Assembly: GCA_903911165.1 (NCBI GenBank)
Contig: CAIWCQ010000016.1
Location: 1-8,013, forward strand
Length of the DNA: 8,013 bases
From: an uncultured Actinomycetes bacterium
GTDB lineage: Bacteria; Actinomycetota; Actinomycetes; Mycobacteriales; Mycobacteriaceae
Direction of reading: 5' to 3'
The notes beneath the pieces were generated by a model. It did no database searches. It was not told the DNA's origin and was given only the letters and a program-made list of their open reading frames with translations. Below, in pieces: positions 6,782 through 8,013 of the stretch. The number at the start of each line of letters is the position of its first letter. The first letter of the stretch is position 1. The position numbers and the translations under genes are program-made.

Positions 6782-7983
6782 TAGCGTCTCGTCACCGTGA
6801 TCGGCAGGCTGGCAAACCCCCGCACATTGCTGGAGTGCACTCGAACCGCGTTGGCTTCGTCGACCTCGTAGCTGCGGATCCGCGCGAACAATTCGGTCAG
6901 CGCGACGCGGGCCTCCATTCGGGCAAGGTGGGCACCGAGGCAGAAATGCGCACCGCTTCCGAAGCTCAGTAATTTGGATCCGATATCGCGGCCAATCAGA
7001 AACTCGTCGGGGGAGTCGAAGACCCGTTCGTCGCGGTGTGCCGACCCTGGCACCAGCAGCAGGGTGTCGCCGTCATGCAGGGTGGTGCCGTAGAACTCGA
7101 TATCCTCGACGACGACGCGCGCCAGGATCTGGCTGGAGGTGTCGTAGCGCAAGGTCTCCTCGATCCAGAGTGGAATCTTCGAGTGGTCGGCGTGCACGCC
7201 GGCTAGCTGGTCGGGATTCCTTGCACCCCAATAAGCCGCGTTGCCAAGGAGTTTCGTGGTCGTCTCGTTACCGGCAACCACCATCAAGAATAGGAATGCC
7301 ATGATCTCCTCGTCGCCGAGGCGGTCACCGTCGATCTCGGCCTCCAGCAGCGCTGTGGTGAGATCGCCGGTGGGCTTCTTTCGCCGCTGCGCGACCATAT
7401 CGGCGTAGTAGACCAGCAGTTGCATCGAGGCCTCGATCGCCGCCATCGGAACGTCGGCCACGCCGTCGTCGCGATGCATCACCTCATCGGCAAGCGAGCG
7501 CAGGCGGACCCTGTCCTCTACCGGCACGCCCATCAGTTCGGAGATCACATCCATCGGCAGCTTGCCGGCGAATTCGGCGATGTAATCGAAACTCTCGGAC
7601 TCCAGAGCGTTGTCGAGATGTTCCTTAGCCAGTTCAATGACCCTGGCCTCGAGTTCACGGATGCAGCGCGGGGTGAACCCCTTGGATACCAGGGTGCGCA
7701 GTCGTAGATGGGCCGGGTCATCCATCGCCAGGAACGACATGGTCCGGTAGGCCTCAGGGTTGCGAGAGATCGGATCCAGCGACACGCCGAGTTTGTTTGA
7801 CAGTTCGGTGCTGTTGCGAAATCCCCTGTGCACGTCGGCATGCCGGGTCAGCGCCCAGAAGTTCAGCGTGTCATTTCGATACAGCGGCGCATCGTCGCGC
7901 AGGCGTTTGTAATACGGGTAGGGGTCTTCATGAAGGTGGTAGTCGTAGGGGTCAAGGATCAGCGGAACAACCTCTGCTGTCAT
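6781..7983 (-). CDS. cyp123: cytochrome P450, CYP123 type
   Basis: This is a 400-residue class I bacterial P450. Visible motifs are the C-helix segment MDDPAHLRLR (87-96), I-helix AGNETT (237-242) with the acid-Thr/Thr oxygen-activation signature, ExxR at Glu276-Arg279, and the heme loop FGSGAHFCLG (341-350) with Cys348 as the iron ligand. Length and position match M. tuberculosis Rv0766c (CYP123A1, about 400 aa), which heads the cyp51 unit. It depends on an external ferredoxin; the [3Fe-4S] ferredoxin downstream is the obvious candidate. The substrate is unknown. The ATG at 7983 has GGAG 7 nt upstream. Its stop overlaps the SDR start by one base. Only 30 bp upstream are in the window, so whether it is first in the operon cannot be judged here. 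Confidence 0.93.
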   Translation of the reverse strand: MTAEVVPLILDPYDYHLHEDPYPYYKRLRDDAPLYRNDTLNFWALTRHADVHRGFRNSTELSNKLGVSLDPISRNPEAYRTMSFLAMDDPAHLRLRTLVSKGFTPRCIRELEARVIELAKEHLDNALESESFDYIAEFAGKLPMDVISELMGVPVEDRVRLRSLADEVMHRDDGVADVPMAAIEASMQLLVYYADMVAQRRKKPTGDLTTALLEAEIDGDRLGDEEIMAFLFLMVVAGNETTTKLLGNAAYWGARNPDQLAGVHADHSKIPLWIEETLRYDTSSQILARVVVEDIEFYGTTLHDGDTLLLVPGSAHRDERVFDSPDEFLIGRDIGSKLLSFGSGAHFCLGAHLARMEARVALTELFARIRSYEVDEANAVRVHSSNVRGFASLPITVTRR

Positions 7984-8007
7984 TGCCCGTCTCCGTCGCC
8001 GGGAGTC

Positions 8008-8013
8008 AGAATA
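8008..8013 (-). promoter_or_regulatory. possible -10 box upstream of cyp123
   Basis: The last six bases read TATTCT on the minus strand, a TANNNT-type -10 that would start transcription near 8001 with a leader of about 18 nt containing the GGAG ribosome-binding site. The -35 region is outside the window, so this is only suggestive. Confidence 0.25.

Overview
The window comes from a high-GC actinobacterium, almost certainly a mycobacterium (Mycobacterium/Mycolicibacterium type). From position 7983 down to 2137 on the minus strand it carries the conserved mycobacterial CYP51 neighbourhood in the order known from M. tuberculosis Rv0766c to Rv0760c: cyp123, a short-chain dehydrogenase (SDR), cyp51, a [3Fe-4S] ferredoxin, an NTF2-like protein, the zinc alcohol dehydrogenase adhB and a SnoaL-like protein. 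All homology calls come from reading the proteins and from memory of the families; no database search was run.

Layout. Positions 1-40 are the 5' part of a tRNA-Thr(TGT) on the minus strand, cut by the window edge. Positions 108-818 encode a protein of unknown function dominated by about eleven decapeptide repeats; its promoter appears to give a leaderless mRNA. Positions 853-1248 (or 1260) encode a HIT-family protein. Positions 1271-2140 encode an SDR that does not fit between the HIT gene and the SnoaL-like gene in the M. tuberculosis order I remember. Next come the SnoaL-like protein (2137-2571), adhB (2574-3704), a 78-bp promoter gap with a KstR-like palindrome, the NTF2-like protein (3783-4328), the ferredoxin (4333-4542), cyp51 (4554-5918 or 5966), a second SDR (5963-6781) and cyp123 (6781-7983). 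Every gene is on the minus strand, and no stretch above 300 bases lacks a gene.

How the genes fit together. Spacings run from 4-bp overlaps to gaps of about 20 bp, except for the gap before adhB, so two nested transcription units are likely: cyp123 to the NTF2-like gene, and adhB to the HIT gene. The enzymes suggest oxidation of a sterol-like or other lipid substrate. Two P450s would hydroxylate it with electrons from the ferredoxin, the SDRs and AdhB would oxidise alcohols or carbonyls, and the two NTF2-fold proteins would bind or isomerise intermediates. No ferredoxin reductase is present. The real substrate is unknown, since mycobacteria are not known to make lanosterol-type sterols de novo.

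The most unusual local feature is a 73-bp tandem triplication of the translation start region at the SDR/cyp51 junction (5907-5979). Three Shine-Dalgarno/ATG modules follow one another. The first and third are in frame with CYP51. The middle one opens an 8-residue mini-ORF whose stop overlaps the third ATG.
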